A DNA stretch of 64,000 bases from Thermoplasmata archaeon (GCA_015063165.1 SUSZ01000004.1:1-64000); one strand, 5' to 3'. Numbered from the stretch's first letter, positions 50,215 through 59,712 are shown. Numbers and translations: made by a program. The notes: generated by a model from the sequence alone, not told the origin.

Positions 50215-52656
50215 ATGACATGCGGTAGATTCGAGAGTTCATCGTCGAAGATCGCGGTCGCGCTGGCCCTGGTCTTCGTACTTTCCGCGGCCGTGGTCGG
50301 GTTCGACTCGGCGGAAACGGATGCAGATCCTACGGCGGATCAGGTCGTCGAGCAGGGATTCGAGCAGATCCTGTCCATCGTTTCGGCCAGCCTCTATGCC
50401 GAGCCTTCGCACTATGCCACCGTCATCGACGGGGATTACCCGGTGAACAGGGTCCTCAGCTACCTGGATGACGTCGTCCTCAAGGACGGGGCGGCCCTCG
50501 AGTTCTCCGGATCCTCTTCCCTGATAGTGAAGAACCTGTTCATCGACGGAACGGTCAAATTCGTTAACAAGGACGGCTCTGACAGCAGCCTGTACGTGAA
50601 TAACCTCTACGTCGGAGGGGTCCGCTTCAACACCGGGGCCGTCAAGATAACAACCGACGGCACGGTCACCGTGACCGGAAGCACCGATGGAACCGGTTTC
50701 TACGACCCATCCACAGGCAAGCTGGACGCTTCCAGGGGCATCAAGGGATCAGTCGACGCCAAGGTGTACATCGAAGGCGACTCGATCGTCGCAGAGGGCA
50801 TCATGAGATCCATCACCATCTATTCAGGCGGCAGTTCGCCAGCCGTCTCCGTATCGGGCTCCATGGACCTCACCGGCTTCTACAACAGCCTTATCAACAG
50901 CATGAAAGGCGTACCCGCGGACGAGATGACCGCCAAGCTTGTCGACTTCATGTACAATAAGCTCGTCTACCCGTCCCTGGACCTGGACGTGGCGATAGCC
51001 AAGATGGAATCGTCCGGATCCACCATCGAGGACGTGAGCGCGAGCATCGTCTCCAGCCCTTCGTCCAAGCTCGTCACCGTCAAGGCCAGCGTCGGCTCCC
51101 TCAGCGGAGCCGCAGAAATCAAGGATGCGGAGTCCGTGGTGAAGCTCTCCGTCCTGAAGGCCGAGATCTCCGGAAGCGTCGGGTCCCTTCACATCGCGGA
51201 CCAGTATAACGACACGGATCTGACCTACAAGGGAATGGAGTTCGACGTCTCCATGAGAGGAGACAGGTTCGTCGAGATGGCCTCCAGGTATCCCCAATAC
51301 GGCAACGTGCGCGCATTCCTCGACGCTGTTGCATCATCGGACATGTCCGTTGCCGGAACGGTCCATCTCGAGGCCGATTCCATGACAGGGAAGGCCCATG
51401 CCACCATCGACGGCGCAGCTGCGACGGTGGAGTACTCCATCGATTCGATATCCTATGATTCGGAAGTCGATTCCGACAGAGGATCCGAGATAAAGGGGAC
51501 AGTGGGAAGTCTGTCTTTCCGGAGCACCAGCGGATTCGAAAGCAACAGCGTATCCTTGGACAACTATCATGTGGACGTCTCCACCACCGGAAAGAACGTC
51601 CTGTCCTTCCTGAGGTATGTTCCTGTTCCTGACAGCAGAGGCCAGCAGAAGGAGATCGACTACGAGGCCATCGCGATAGACGTCCTAGACGGCCAGAGCG
51701 TCAAGGGAGAGGTCTGGTTCAAGGCGCTGGAAGTGGAGAGCCGGGCCTCGTCCAATGGAAAGAACATCAGGAGCGAGGAGATAACCAGGATCGCCGGAGA
51801 CGATTCGAAGAACGTCTCTCTGAAGATGGACACCTCCATAGTTGCCGATGCAGCATCTAGGATGATCAAGGCTACCGGAACCTACGACCTGGACTTCAGC
51901 AAGTCCGCCACGCTCTATTACAAGTCCTACAGCGGCACCAGCGCTGGATTCGAGGGAACCGAGGTCATCATAGAAGGGCCCACCGCCGACATCCAGGACC
52001 TCGTCATCGAGGGCAAGGCATCCGACTTCAAGGATAGGATGAAGGCTGCGAGCACAGCTTCGCTCAAGGTCTCGGTCACCTCCGACATAGTCCTCAACAG
52101 CTGGGCCAGCCAGGGAACGTCCGCTTACGGCGAGACCCTCGACATGGACGATGTCAGCTTCACCACCACCGTGATCGACCTCGATTCCGTCAGGAAGGGC
52201 GACATACCCGCCACCGCCGGCGGAACCATCGTCGTGACCTCTTACAAGATGGCGGATCGCGGAACCGGGAGCTACAGCGAGTTCTCCGATTTCGCAGCCA
52301 AGGCCGAGAGCACCAGCTCCATCGGAGGGGTGTCCTTCGACTATCAGCCTGGCCAGTCCGTTAACGCCCTTTACATCGGCGATGCGACCTCCACCATCGG
52401 AGGCACCGAGAAGAAGTACACGGAAGTCTCGAAGGAGGCCCCTGTGGCGTACCTCTCCAAGAACGCGGCCGGGTTCTACGAGGTCTATGACAGGAGCCAG
52501 GCCGTCGCCGACGAGATCCCGGTGTACAACGTCGAGGGCAAGGCCGTATCCGACAGCGACAACACCATGCTCTACGTGGCGATAGCCATCATCGTGCTCG
52601 TGGTGGCGGTACTGGCCGCTTACTTCATATTGAAGAGGCGCGGAAGCGGAGCTTGA
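50215..52656 (+). CDS. Surface protein A, signal peptide and C-terminal anchor
   Basis: 813 residues from ATG 50215, chosen because GGTGAGAACATG is identical to the start region of its paralogue at 52894. Signal peptide (IAVALALVFVLSAAVVGF), acidic linker, then a beta-rich ectodomain without known domains: SLIVKNLFIDGTVKFVNKDG, FYDPSTGKLDASRGIKG, a repeated D-x-S-x-A-x-G theme. C-terminus SDNTMLYVAIA, membrane span, LKRRGSGA. The domain order matches the next gene across most of its length. Likely a major envelope or S-layer-like component. Ligand unknown. Confidence 0.8.
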   Translation: MTCGRFESSSSKIAVALALVFVLSAAVVGFDSAETDADPTADQVVEQGFEQILSIVSASLYAEPSHYATVIDGDYPVNRVLSYLDDVVLKDGAALEFSGSSSLIVKNLFIDGTVKFVNKDGSDSSLYVNNLYVGGVRFNTGAVKITTDGTVTVTGSTDGTGFYDPSTGKLDASRGIKGSVDAKVYIEGDSIVAEGIMRSITIYSGGSSPAVSVSGSMDLTGFYNSLINSMKGVPADEMTAKLVDFMYNKLVYPSLDLDVAIAKMESSGSTIEDVSASIVSSPSSKLVTVKASVGSLSGAAEIKDAESVVKLSVLKAEISGSVGSLHIADQYNDTDLTYKGMEFDVSMRGDRFVEMASRYPQYGNVRAFLDAVASSDMSVAGTVHLEADSMTGKAHATIDGAAATVEYSIDSISYDSEVDSDRGSEIKGTVGSLSFRSTSGFESNSVSLDNYHVDVSTTGKNVLSFLRYVPVPDSRGQQKEIDYEAIAIDVLDGQSVKGEVWFKALEVESRASSNGKNIRSEEITRIAGDDSKNVSLKMDTSIVADAASRMIKATGTYDLDFSKSATLYYKSYSGTSAGFEGTEVIIEGPTADIQDLVIEGKASDFKDRMKAASTASLKVSVTSDIVLNSWASQGTSAYGETLDMDDVSFTTTVIDLDSVRKGDIPATAGGTIVVTSYKMADRGTGSYSEFSDFAAKAESTSSIGGVSFDYQPGQSVNALYIGDATSTIGGTEKKYTEVSKEAPVAYLSKNAAGFYEVYDRSQAVADEIPVYNVEGKAVSDSDNTMLYVAIAIIVLVVAVLAAYFILKRRGSGA

Positions 52657-52677
52657 AGAAAACTTTTAAATAAAAGC

Positions 52678-52719
52678 CAGGGACCGGAGGTCGCGAGGGC
52701 CTCGGCCCCTGCATTTTTC
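52678..52719 (+). terminator. Hairpin plus T-run after surface protein A
   Basis: CAGGGACCGGAGG pairs with CCTCGGCCCCTG around a nine-base loop, with one mismatch and one bulge, and is followed by CATTTTTCC. Confidence 0.6.
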
Positions 52720-52843
52720 CTGCGTTTCCCGATATGCCAGACCCAGTGGTTTTGTTATCGGAATACATAATGATTTAGTCATAGGACATTAAAAGGAGCA
52801 TAGGTTTTGTCAATAATTGGATGTATTCTCATCATTAGGACAC

Positions 52844-52856
52844 TTTAAAATAATAT
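52844..52856 (+). promoter_or_regulatory. TATA box for surface protein B
   Basis: TTTAAAATAATAT predicts a start near 52876 and a leader of about 18 bases that ends in GGTGAGAAC before the ATG. Confidence 0.55.
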
Positions 52857-52893
52857 CTAACCGATAATTCACTGTCACTATTTCGGTGAGAAC

Positions 52894-55314
52894 ATGAATA
52901 GCACAAAAACCCTCAGGTATTCCAAGTGGATCGCGGCGGCTATCGCCCTGATCTTCATGTGTACCGCTGTGGCTGTCGTCTCCGATTCCGCAACCGCGGC
53001 CGAGGACGATCCGGCCAGCACCCTGGACGTCGATGATCTCTTCACCCTGGGTGCCTCCCTGCTTTATTCGAAGACCTACGCAGAACCCGCATCCGATGCC
53101 ACCGTCATCTCCGGCAACTACGATGTGAGCAGCTCCAAGAGCATCAGCTGCATCAGCCTTGTGGACGGCGCGGTTCTCAACTTCTCCAACTCTGCGGTCC
53201 TGACCACCGATGCTCTGTTCATCGATGGAAACGTCAAGCTCGTCAACACCGACGGCTCCGACGTTTCGATCGCGGCCTCCAAGATCTACCTCTCCAACTT
53301 CAGCGCCATGTCTGGCGAATCCATCCTCGGATTCGACAAGACCGTCACCATCGATTCCGCTGCCAGCCAGTCCGGATTCTACGACCCCGCCACCTCGGCT
53401 TTCGACCCTTCCAAGGGAATCAAGCTGTCCGGCGAGGCATCCATCTTCACCGATGGAACCTTGACCATCACCCAAGGAAACAACGTCGTCAACCTGTACT
53501 CCGAGAGCGGTGCCGCAGCTGTTTCCATGACCTTCTCCATCGATCTCACCGACATGTACAAGAGCATGAAGGAGAAGCTCGATGGCGCTTCTCTCGACGA
53601 CATCTACGTCGTCCTCGTCGATTACATGTACAACAGCCTGGTGTACCCCGAGATAGCCATGGATATGGACATCGCCAACATCAGCGGCGCCTTCGGAAAG
53701 ATGAAGGGCGTCGTCGTCTCCCTGAAGTCCGGTCAGACCAGCAAGATGATCGAGATCGAGGCGGCCATCGCCAGCAGCGAAGGCCAGCTCCAGTGCACCA
53801 ACCTCAAGGCCGGCGCCTCCCTGTCCCTCATAAAGGCGAAGGTCTACGCCACCGCCGACGAGCTCACAGTCAAGAACGACAAGGGATACGAAAAGCCTCT
53901 CGTCGTCAAGCTCGACACCATGAACCTCGAGCTCTCCACCAGGGGAGACAAGATCATCCAGGTCATCGCCGAGAACTACAACCCCGATGACCTCCAGGCC
54001 ATGTTCGACTCCCTCGCCGCTTCCGACATGGACCTCGACAGCAACTTCAAGCTCATCGCAAACTCCATATCCGTTACTGGAAACACGAACGCTGACACCA
54101 GCGTCGATTGCACCGCCAAGGGCGTCAGCCTGACCAGCGACAACAACACCAAGACCGGATCAAAGGTCGACATATCCGTCGAAGATCTCTTCTGCAAGAC
54201 CGTATCCGAGAAGGATACCACCGTCAAGATGAACGATTTCAACGGAGATCTCAGCGTCAAGTATGGAAAGAACCTCCTCGAGGTCTTCAAGTTCGTCAAG
54301 GTCATTCCCCCTAACAACAACGGTGACAATCCCAAGGTCGATTTCGACAAGATCGGAGCGGCCACTTACCTCCTCAACGGTGCCACCGCTAAGGGAAACA
54401 TCGGCATCGGAACCTTCGAAGCCGTCATGAACGATGCCGTCGCCGTGAAGGAGTTCTCTCTCACCGGCACCAGCGGAAACAACTTCTCCACGCCCATCGA
54501 CGCGAAGATCACCACCGATTCCGCCACCAACGCCTTCAACATGACCGCTGACCTCACACCTCAGTTCTCAGAAAAGGCCAAGCTTTACGCGAGGAGCTAC
54601 CAGACGTACGGCGGAGCCTTCGAAGGCAACGAAGTGACCCTCAGCAACATAACCCTCAACACCGAGACTCTGACCGTGAACGGAACCATCGCCCAGCCTG
54701 CGGTCGTCACGCAGTCCTCCATGCCTTTCACCTTGACTGCTGACGTCGACACCAAGAGCTGGAAGTCCGCCGAAACGGGAACCGCCGCCTACGGACAGGC
54801 CATCGACATGTCCTCCGCTGTCATGAAGAGCAACATCAACGCCCCATATGTGTTGACACCCCTGTTCCAGTCTGGACGCGACATCTCCATCAGCCACTAC
54901 GCCATCAACGATCGCGGAACCGAAGCCATCAGCAGCTTCGACGACTTCGTCGCCAAGGCGGACGTCACCGACACCCTCAAGGGTTCCGAGTTCAAGAGTG
55001 CCCACAACGACGACGGCTCTCTCAAGTCCCTGTCCACCGCCAACACCGTCACAGTCCTCAACGGAACCGAGACGAAGTACACCGAGATCTCCGACACCAA
55101 GCCTGTGACATACCTCGTATCCGGCGAAGACGGTTACTACGACATCACCGCCGATGCCAGCGCGGCCGGCGCGACTCCCGTCTACAACACTGAAGCCACT
55201 CCCGCGCCCTCCAGCGGCGGCGACAACACGATGATGTACATCGCTATCGCCATCATAGCGATAATCCTCATCGCGCTGATCGCTTACTTCCTGATGAAGA
55301 AGCGCAACGCCTGA
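52894..55314 (+). CDS. Surface protein B, paralogue of A
   Basis: 806 residues. Signal peptide (WIAAAIALIFMCTAVAVV) then SDSATAAEDDP. The ectodomain parallels protein A: LTTDALFIDGNVKLVNTDG, SGFYDPATSAFDPSKGIKL, MYKSMKEKLDGASLDDIYV, TKYTEISDTKPVTYL. The C-terminus is SGGDNTMMYIAIA, a membrane span and MKKRNA. Codon choice is strongly biased to C-ending codons, as expected of a highly expressed gene. Likely an envelope protein working alongside A. Confidence 0.82.
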   Translation: MNSTKTLRYSKWIAAAIALIFMCTAVAVVSDSATAAEDDPASTLDVDDLFTLGASLLYSKTYAEPASDATVISGNYDVSSSKSISCISLVDGAVLNFSNSAVLTTDALFIDGNVKLVNTDGSDVSIAASKIYLSNFSAMSGESILGFDKTVTIDSAASQSGFYDPATSAFDPSKGIKLSGEASIFTDGTLTITQGNNVVNLYSESGAAAVSMTFSIDLTDMYKSMKEKLDGASLDDIYVVLVDYMYNSLVYPEIAMDMDIANISGAFGKMKGVVVSLKSGQTSKMIEIEAAIASSEGQLQCTNLKAGASLSLIKAKVYATADELTVKNDKGYEKPLVVKLDTMNLELSTRGDKIIQVIAENYNPDDLQAMFDSLAASDMDLDSNFKLIANSISVTGNTNADTSVDCTAKGVSLTSDNNTKTGSKVDISVEDLFCKTVSEKDTTVKMNDFNGDLSVKYGKNLLEVFKFVKVIPPNNNGDNPKVDFDKIGAATYLLNGATAKGNIGIGTFEAVMNDAVAVKEFSLTGTSGNNFSTPIDAKITTDSATNAFNMTADLTPQFSEKAKLYARSYQTYGGAFEGNEVTLSNITLNTETLTVNGTIAQPAVVTQSSMPFTLTADVDTKSWKSAETGTAAYGQAIDMSSAVMKSNINAPYVLTPLFQSGRDISISHYAINDRGTEAISSFDDFVAKADVTDTLKGSEFKSAHNDDGSLKSLSTANTVTVLNGTETKYTEISDTKPVTYLVSGEDGYYDITADASAAGATPVYNTEATPAPSSGGDNTMMYIAIAIIAIILIALIAYFLMKKRNA

Positions 55315-55334
55315 ACCAGACCTTAAACGAAACC

Positions 55335-55366
55335 GCAGGCTCCCGGTCGCAAAGTCCGGGGCCTGC
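55335..55366 (+). terminator. Hairpin after surface protein B
   Basis: GCAGGC-T-CCCGG pairs with CCGGG-GCCTGC (11 bp, one bulge, nine-base loop) and is followed by ATCTTTCCTGTTCTT. Confidence 0.65.
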
Positions 55367-55425
55367 ATCTTTCCTGTTCTTGCTGCCCGTGTGTTGTGCT
55401 ATGACGCATGTGGATCTTCGCGCCA

Positions 55426-55434
55426 CTTTTAACA
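55426..55434 (+). promoter_or_regulatory. TATA box upstream of small ORF
   Basis: CTTTTAACA is centred about 30 bases before ATG 55460. TTTTAACA is also the box of the GTPase-like gene at 26973. Confidence 0.45.
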
Positions 55435-55459
55435 ACCGCCTCTTGTCTTCACAGCACCC

Positions 55460-55738
55460 ATGTTCAGAGGACAGGTTGAGGTCATCCGCACCAAGCTCAG
55501 ACTTTGTGAGAGAAACGGTCTGAAACACTATTATTTCAATGATTGGGATCGTTTCTTCAATCCGGATTAGGACATGATGTGCCATTATCGCTGGGCGGGG
55601 TATGTGACATATCGTTTCAGGACGAAAGGACACGTCGCTGAAACGGGAAATCCGCGTTTCGACGAGATCCTGGTGGCCATAGCCATCGATGAGAGGGCCG
55701 GTTTCCCAGGAAGCGACATCCACAGCTGTCTGGGATGA
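55460..55738 (+). CDS. Candidate small protein with internal UAG
   Basis: ATG 55460 starts 36 codons (MFRGQVEVIRTKLRLCERN to FFNPD), then TAG at 55568-55570, then 55 more codons in the same frame (DMMCHYRWAGYVTYRFRTKG to DIHSCLG) before TGA at 55736. Both halves are rich in aromatic and basic residues. A TATA box at the right distance supports transcription. No family recognised. By chance alone an open frame of this size free of TAA and TGA is not rare, so the call rests on the promoter and on other in-frame UAGs in the window. The remaining bases of 55315-55788 hold only the terminator and TATA box. Confidence 0.35.
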
Positions 55739-55788
55739 TGATGGGCAGGGCTCGGGCGGAAAAGCGTCCGGACCCTGCTTCGATCGTT

Positions 55789-56580
55789 TCAATTGCGGCT
55801 GCTGTCGTAGGCCGCCATGTGCTCCATGAACTCCTTCTGATAGAGCGACGGCTTCACTATATGGCCGGTGTTGGGCAGCCTGAGGACCTTGCAGTCGGGG
55901 ATCCTGTCGGAGATGTAGTCTCCGAGCTTGGGCTCGACCATGATGTCGCTCAGACCATGGATGGATAGGGTGGGCACCTTGATGGAGGTCAGCTTCTCCC
56001 TGGTGTCGAACTCGTCGAGGGCGCCCATCTGGTCCTTCAGGCCCTTCGGATCGAGCCCCTTCAGAGACCTGAGCACCTTTCCTTTCGCTTCCAGCTCGGA
56101 GAAGAAGTCCTCGGTGAAGCAGAAGGCGTTGGTCATCATGTTGATGTACTCGGGATCTCCGCCGCGGAGGGCGCAGTCCACGATGCCGTTCATGAAGTAG
56201 CTGGACCTGGCAGGCCTGTAGGGGTAGGCGGACACCAGGGTGAGCGTTATGAGCCTCTCGGGGTGCTGTATCGCGAACTCCTGCGCGATGTGGCCTCCCA
56301 TGGACCATCCGAGCATATGGGTCCTGAACACGCGGAGGTGGTCCATCAGAGCGAGGAGGTCGTCCACGAACTCCTGCGCCTTTATGCCTTCCTTGGGGTA
56401 CTCGGTGGTCCCTGCGCCCCTGTTGTCGAAGACGATGACCCTGTACTTCTGCGAGAGTTCGGGGATCAGCTGCTTGAAGAAGGTCGTGTCTCCGGAGAAT
56501 CCGGTCACCAGAACGACCGGGGTCCCCTCTCCCTCTTCTTCATAATGCATCCTAATTCCGTTCAACTCTGCGTATGGCAT
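55789..56580 (-). CDS. Alpha/beta hydrolase
   Basis: 263 residues from ATG 56580. VVLVTGFSGDTTFF supplies the oxyanion region, MLGWSMGGHIAQEFA the nucleophile Ser elbow, HGLSDIMVEP the acid and NTGHIVKPS the His. Resembles small-molecule esterases, C-C hydrolases and 3-oxoadipate enol-lactonase-like proteins; substrate unknown. CTATATAG at 56600-56607 is a TATA box spaced for a leaderless start at 56580. Confidence 0.85.
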   Translation of the reverse strand: MPYAELNGIRMHYEEEGEGTPVVLVTGFSGDTTFFKQLIPELSQKYRVIVFDNRGAGTTEYPKEGIKAQEFVDDLLALMDHLRVFRTHMLGWSMGGHIAQEFAIQHPERLITLTLVSAYPYRPARSSYFMNGIVDCALRGGDPEYINMMTNAFCFTEDFFSELEAKGKVLRSLKGLDPKGLKDQMGALDEFDTREKLTSIKVPTLSIHGLSDIMVEPKLGDYISDRIPDCKVLRLPNTGHIVKPSLYQKEFMEHMAAYDSSRN

Positions 56581-56613
56581 GGTGTCCACCCGATTCTTTC
56601 TATATAGAAAAAA

Positions 56614-57177
56614 TCATGCGTTACGGATTTTCTTCCCGTCGCTGAAAGCGTTACCGACGATTTCTCCGAACGAGTAGTACTTCTTGTTCACGGTGTCGTA
56701 GGTGATCGGCTTTAACTTCTTAGGATCTATCTTTCCGTCGGTCAGGACGCTCTCGTCGGCGCAGACGTTCACGATCTCTCCGATGAGGAGGCAGGTGGCG
56801 TCGTCGTAGCTGATCAGCTTGCACTCCACGGACAGGGGCAGCTCCTTTATGAGGGGCGCATCCACGTTCTCGCTCTTCTCCGCATGGAATCCAGCCTTGG
56901 CGAACTTGTCGGGGACGTCGTTCCCTGAGACTATCCCGACGTAGTCGCACTCGGCTACGCGGTCCTCGGTCGCCATGCTGACGACGAAGGCCTTCTTCTT
57001 GACGATGTTGGCGGTGGTCTTGTGGGTCTGGTCGAGGCAGATGGAGATCCTGTTCTCCTCCGCGATCCCTCCCCAGGCGGCGTTCATGGCGTTCGGGACG
57101 CCGTTCTCGTCGTAGGTCGATATGATGAAGACTGGCATCGGGTAGACGCAAGGCTTCGCTCCGAAGTTTTTCCTCAT
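56614..57177 (-). CDS. Flavoredoxin-like flavin reductase domain protein
   Basis: 187 residues of the FMN-binding split-barrel flavin reductase family: VYPMPVFIISTYDENG, NAMNAAWGGIAEENRISI, KTTANIVKKKAFVVSMA and GNDVPDKFAKAGF. Methanogen homologues are flavoproteins in electron transfer. The start is preceded by AGGAGAG. Divergent from cysS across a 65-base AT-rich promoter. Confidence 0.88.
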   Translation of the reverse strand: MRKNFGAKPCVYPMPVFIISTYDENGVPNAMNAAWGGIAEENRISICLDQTHKTTANIVKKKAFVVSMATEDRVAECDYVGIVSGNDVPDKFAKAGFHAEKSENVDAPLIKELPLSVECKLISYDDATCLLIGEIVNVCADESVLTDGKIDPKKLKPITYDTVNKKYYSFGEIVGNAFSDGKKIRNA

Positions 57178-57212
57178 GTGTTGTCTCTCCTGGGAGCTGG
57201 CACAGGGTGCAA

Positions 57213-57224
57213 CCTTATTTATTA
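57213..57224. promoter_or_regulatory. Shared TATA region between flavoredoxin-like gene and cysS
   Basis: CCTTATTTATTA is about 26 bases upstream of the tandem ATG-ATG at 57243/57246 on the plus strand. The complementary TAATAAATAAGG can serve the divergent gene. Confidence 0.5.
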
Positions 57225-57242
57225 TTCTGCAATATGGACGGA

Positions 57243-58694
57243 ATGATGTCCCTAGTCATCCATAACACGCTGACCAATTCCAAAGAAGAGTTCGTGACCG
57301 TAGAGCCCGGCAAGGTCCGGATGTACGTCTGCGGGGTCACCGTATATGACGACATCCACATGGGACATGCCAGGAGCATGATCGTCTTCGACATGGTCGC
57401 CCGCTACCTCAGGTACCTGGGGTACGATGTCACCCACGTAACCAACTTCACCGACGTGGACGACAAGATAATCAAGAGGGCGGCCGAGAGAGGAGTCGAG
57501 CCGCTCCAGCTCTCCGCTGAGTACATCGAGAAGTACTTCGAGGACGCGGCGAAGCTGGGAATCAACAGGGCAGACATCTACCCCAAGGCGAGCGAGTGCA
57601 TCGGCGACATCATCGAGATGGTCCAGAAGATCATCGACAGCGGATTCGGATACGTCACAGAGGAGGGAAGCGTCTACTTCTCCGTCCGCAAGGTGAAGGA
57701 CTACGGGAAGCTCAGCAAGAGGAAGCTGGACGACATGCAGCAGTCCGAGCGCGTCCAGTCCGGCGAGAAGAAGCTGGACGAGAACAAGCAGGACCCCATG
57801 GACTTCGCTATCTGGAAGGCTGCCAAGCCTGGAGAGTGCACCTGGGACTCCCCCTGGGGACCCGGAAGGCCCGGATGGCATATCGAGTGCTCAGCGATGA
57901 TCTCCAAATACCTCGGAAAGACCATCGACATCCACGGCGGAGGGAACGATCTCATCTTCCCTCATCACGAGAACGAGATCCTGCAGACCGAAGCGGTCAC
58001 CGGAGCGCCTCTCTCCAACTACTGGATGCACAACGGGATGCTGATCGTCCGCGGACAGGGGATGAGCGAAGCGGAGAAGATGTCCAAGTCCAAGGGCAAC
58101 TTCTTCACCGTCAAGGACGTCTCCAAGAAGTTCGACACCCAGACCATCAGGTTCTACTTCCTCAACGCGCACTACATGAGCGAGCTCGAGTACAGCGAGG
58201 CCATCCTCCAGGACTCCAAGGTTGCTCTTTCCAGGCTCATCAACAACTACACCGACCTCCTGGCGTACGCCAAGACCGCTCCCGAGGGAGACGCCGAGGC
58301 GGACGACTGCTGCGACCTCATCGAGGGCTACAGGCAGGCGTTCAGGGACGCCATGGACGACGACTTCAACACCCGCGCGGCGATCGAGGTCCTCTTCCAG
58401 ATGGCGAGGGCCACCAACAGGGCGATGGGAGAGAAGACGCTCTCCAAGAAGGCTGCCGAGAGGCATATCAAGCTGATCGACGAGTTCAACGGCATACTGA
58501 ACATCATCCCCGAGCCCAAGGCTAACGCGGACGACGGCACTCTGGATGCAGTGATGGACATCCTCATCGACCTCCGCGCGGAGATGAGGAAGAACAAGAT
58601 GTACAACTTCGCGGACATGATACGCGACAGGCTCGCAGACGCGGGTATCCGCCTCGAGGACTCCGGAGACGGAGCGAAATGGAAGAAGGTCTGA
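57243..58694 (+). CDS. cysS: Cysteinyl-tRNA synthetase
   Basis: 483 residues. Charges tRNA-Cys. MYVCGVTVYDDIHMGHARS carries the zinc Cys and the HIGH-type motif, GRPGWHIECSAM the second zinc Cys, HGGGNDLIFPHHENE the zinc His/Glu, and EKMSKSKGNF the KMSKS loop. Start taken at 57243 from TATA spacing; 57234 and 57246 are close alternatives. The next gene begins inside its 3' end. Confidence 0.95.
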   Translation: MMSLVIHNTLTNSKEEFVTVEPGKVRMYVCGVTVYDDIHMGHARSMIVFDMVARYLRYLGYDVTHVTNFTDVDDKIIKRAAERGVEPLQLSAEYIEKYFEDAAKLGINRADIYPKASECIGDIIEMVQKIIDSGFGYVTEEGSVYFSVRKVKDYGKLSKRKLDDMQQSERVQSGEKKLDENKQDPMDFAIWKAAKPGECTWDSPWGPGRPGWHIECSAMISKYLGKTIDIHGGGNDLIFPHHENEILQTEAVTGAPLSNYWMHNGMLIVRGQGMSEAEKMSKSKGNFFTVKDVSKKFDTQTIRFYFLNAHYMSELEYSEAILQDSKVALSRLINNYTDLLAYAKTAPEGDAEADDCCDLIEGYRQAFRDAMDDDFNTRAAIEVLFQMARATNRAMGEKTLSKKAAERHIKLIDEFNGILNIIPEPKANADDGTLDAVMDILIDLRAEMRKNKMYNFADMIRDRLADAGIRLEDSGDGAKWKKV

Positions 58695-59704
58695 ATAAGA
58701 AGGCTATCCTGGCCCTCGGAGGGGGAGTCCGCCTTCCCGAGGGCTTCGTCCTCCCGTTCAGGATATCCCATTCAACCGCAGGCCCCGGCGCCGGATTCGG
58801 CTCGGCGGTCTTCGCCTTCGGGAAGTACAGGGTGAAGAAGGCGGTGTCCTACTCCGCAGGCGAGTTCGAGCTCGTGGTCGACGGCGACAGGCTGTCCATG
58901 ACCCGCAGGGGAGAGCCCTTCATAGACGAGATCAGGCTGGAGCCGGTGGTGCGCCACAGCCCCGAGCAGGCGTTCTTCAACCTCGATCCGAGGTGCATGT
59001 TCCATTGCGCCTACTGCAGCTCCCCTCTGCTGGACCCGTCCGAGGACAAGCATCTGTCCACCGAGAAGATTATGGAGATGCTGGAGGAGTCCGATTCCCA
59101 GTACGGGTTCAGGTGCGTCTCGTTCACCAGCGGAGTCGTCGGGAGCATCCAGCAGACCGTAGACAGGATGACGGAAGCGGTGAAGGCTGTTAAAGCCAGA
59201 TTCCCTGACGTCCCTATCGGAGTGGAGCCCTACGTTGTAACGAGGGAGCAGGTGCAGCAGCTGAAGGACGCCGGCGCGGAGGAGATCAAGATAAACGTCG
59301 AGTCTCCGAGCAGGGAGATATTCCAGCGCGTATGTCCCGATCTGGACTACGACGGCATCTGGGAGATGCTGGGCATCGCAGTGGAGATATTCGGAAGGGG
59401 AAAGGTCACCTCCAACATCATCTTCGGGATGGGCGAGACCGACGAGCAGATGGAGCAGGTCATGGACCGCTTGTGCTCCATGGGCGTGATCCCCGGGATA
59501 AGGGCCCTCAGGACCAACACGATCAACATGGAGTCCATGGGCGAGGTCCTGCAGGGCGTGGAGCGTGCGACGCCCCAGAGAGCCGTTCTCTTGGCCCAGA
59601 AGCAGAAGGAATGCATGGTCAGGCATGGGTTCGACCACATGCCTCTGAAGACCATGTGCATGGGCTGCGGATGCTGCGACCTGGTGCCGTTCGTGGATTT
59701 CTGA
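58679..59704 (+). CDS. Radical SAM protein
   Basis: 341 residues, overlapping cysS by 16 bases. The cluster motif is CMFHCAYCSSP (C-x3-C-x2-C) at about residue 105, after a 90-residue N-terminal domain. TSGVVGSIQQTVDRM and IKINVESPSREIFQRV follow the barrel strands as in biotin-synthase-like enzymes. The C-terminus has CMGCGCCDLVPF, four cysteines that could hold a second cluster. The substrate is unknown; pairing with cysS is the only context. Confidence 0.85.
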   Translation: MEEGLNKKAILALGGGVRLPEGFVLPFRISHSTAGPGAGFGSAVFAFGKYRVKKAVSYSAGEFELVVDGDRLSMTRRGEPFIDEIRLEPVVRHSPEQAFFNLDPRCMFHCAYCSSPLLDPSEDKHLSTEKIMEMLEESDSQYGFRCVSFTSGVVGSIQQTVDRMTEAVKAVKARFPDVPIGVEPYVVTREQVQQLKDAGAEEIKINVESPSREIFQRVCPDLDYDGIWEMLGIAVEIFGRGKVTSNIIFGMGETDEQMEQVMDRLCSMGVIPGIRALRTNTINMESMGEVLQGVERATPQRAVLLAQKQKECMVRHGFDHMPLKTMCMGCGCCDLVPFVDF

Positions 59705-59712
59705 ATCCAGGC

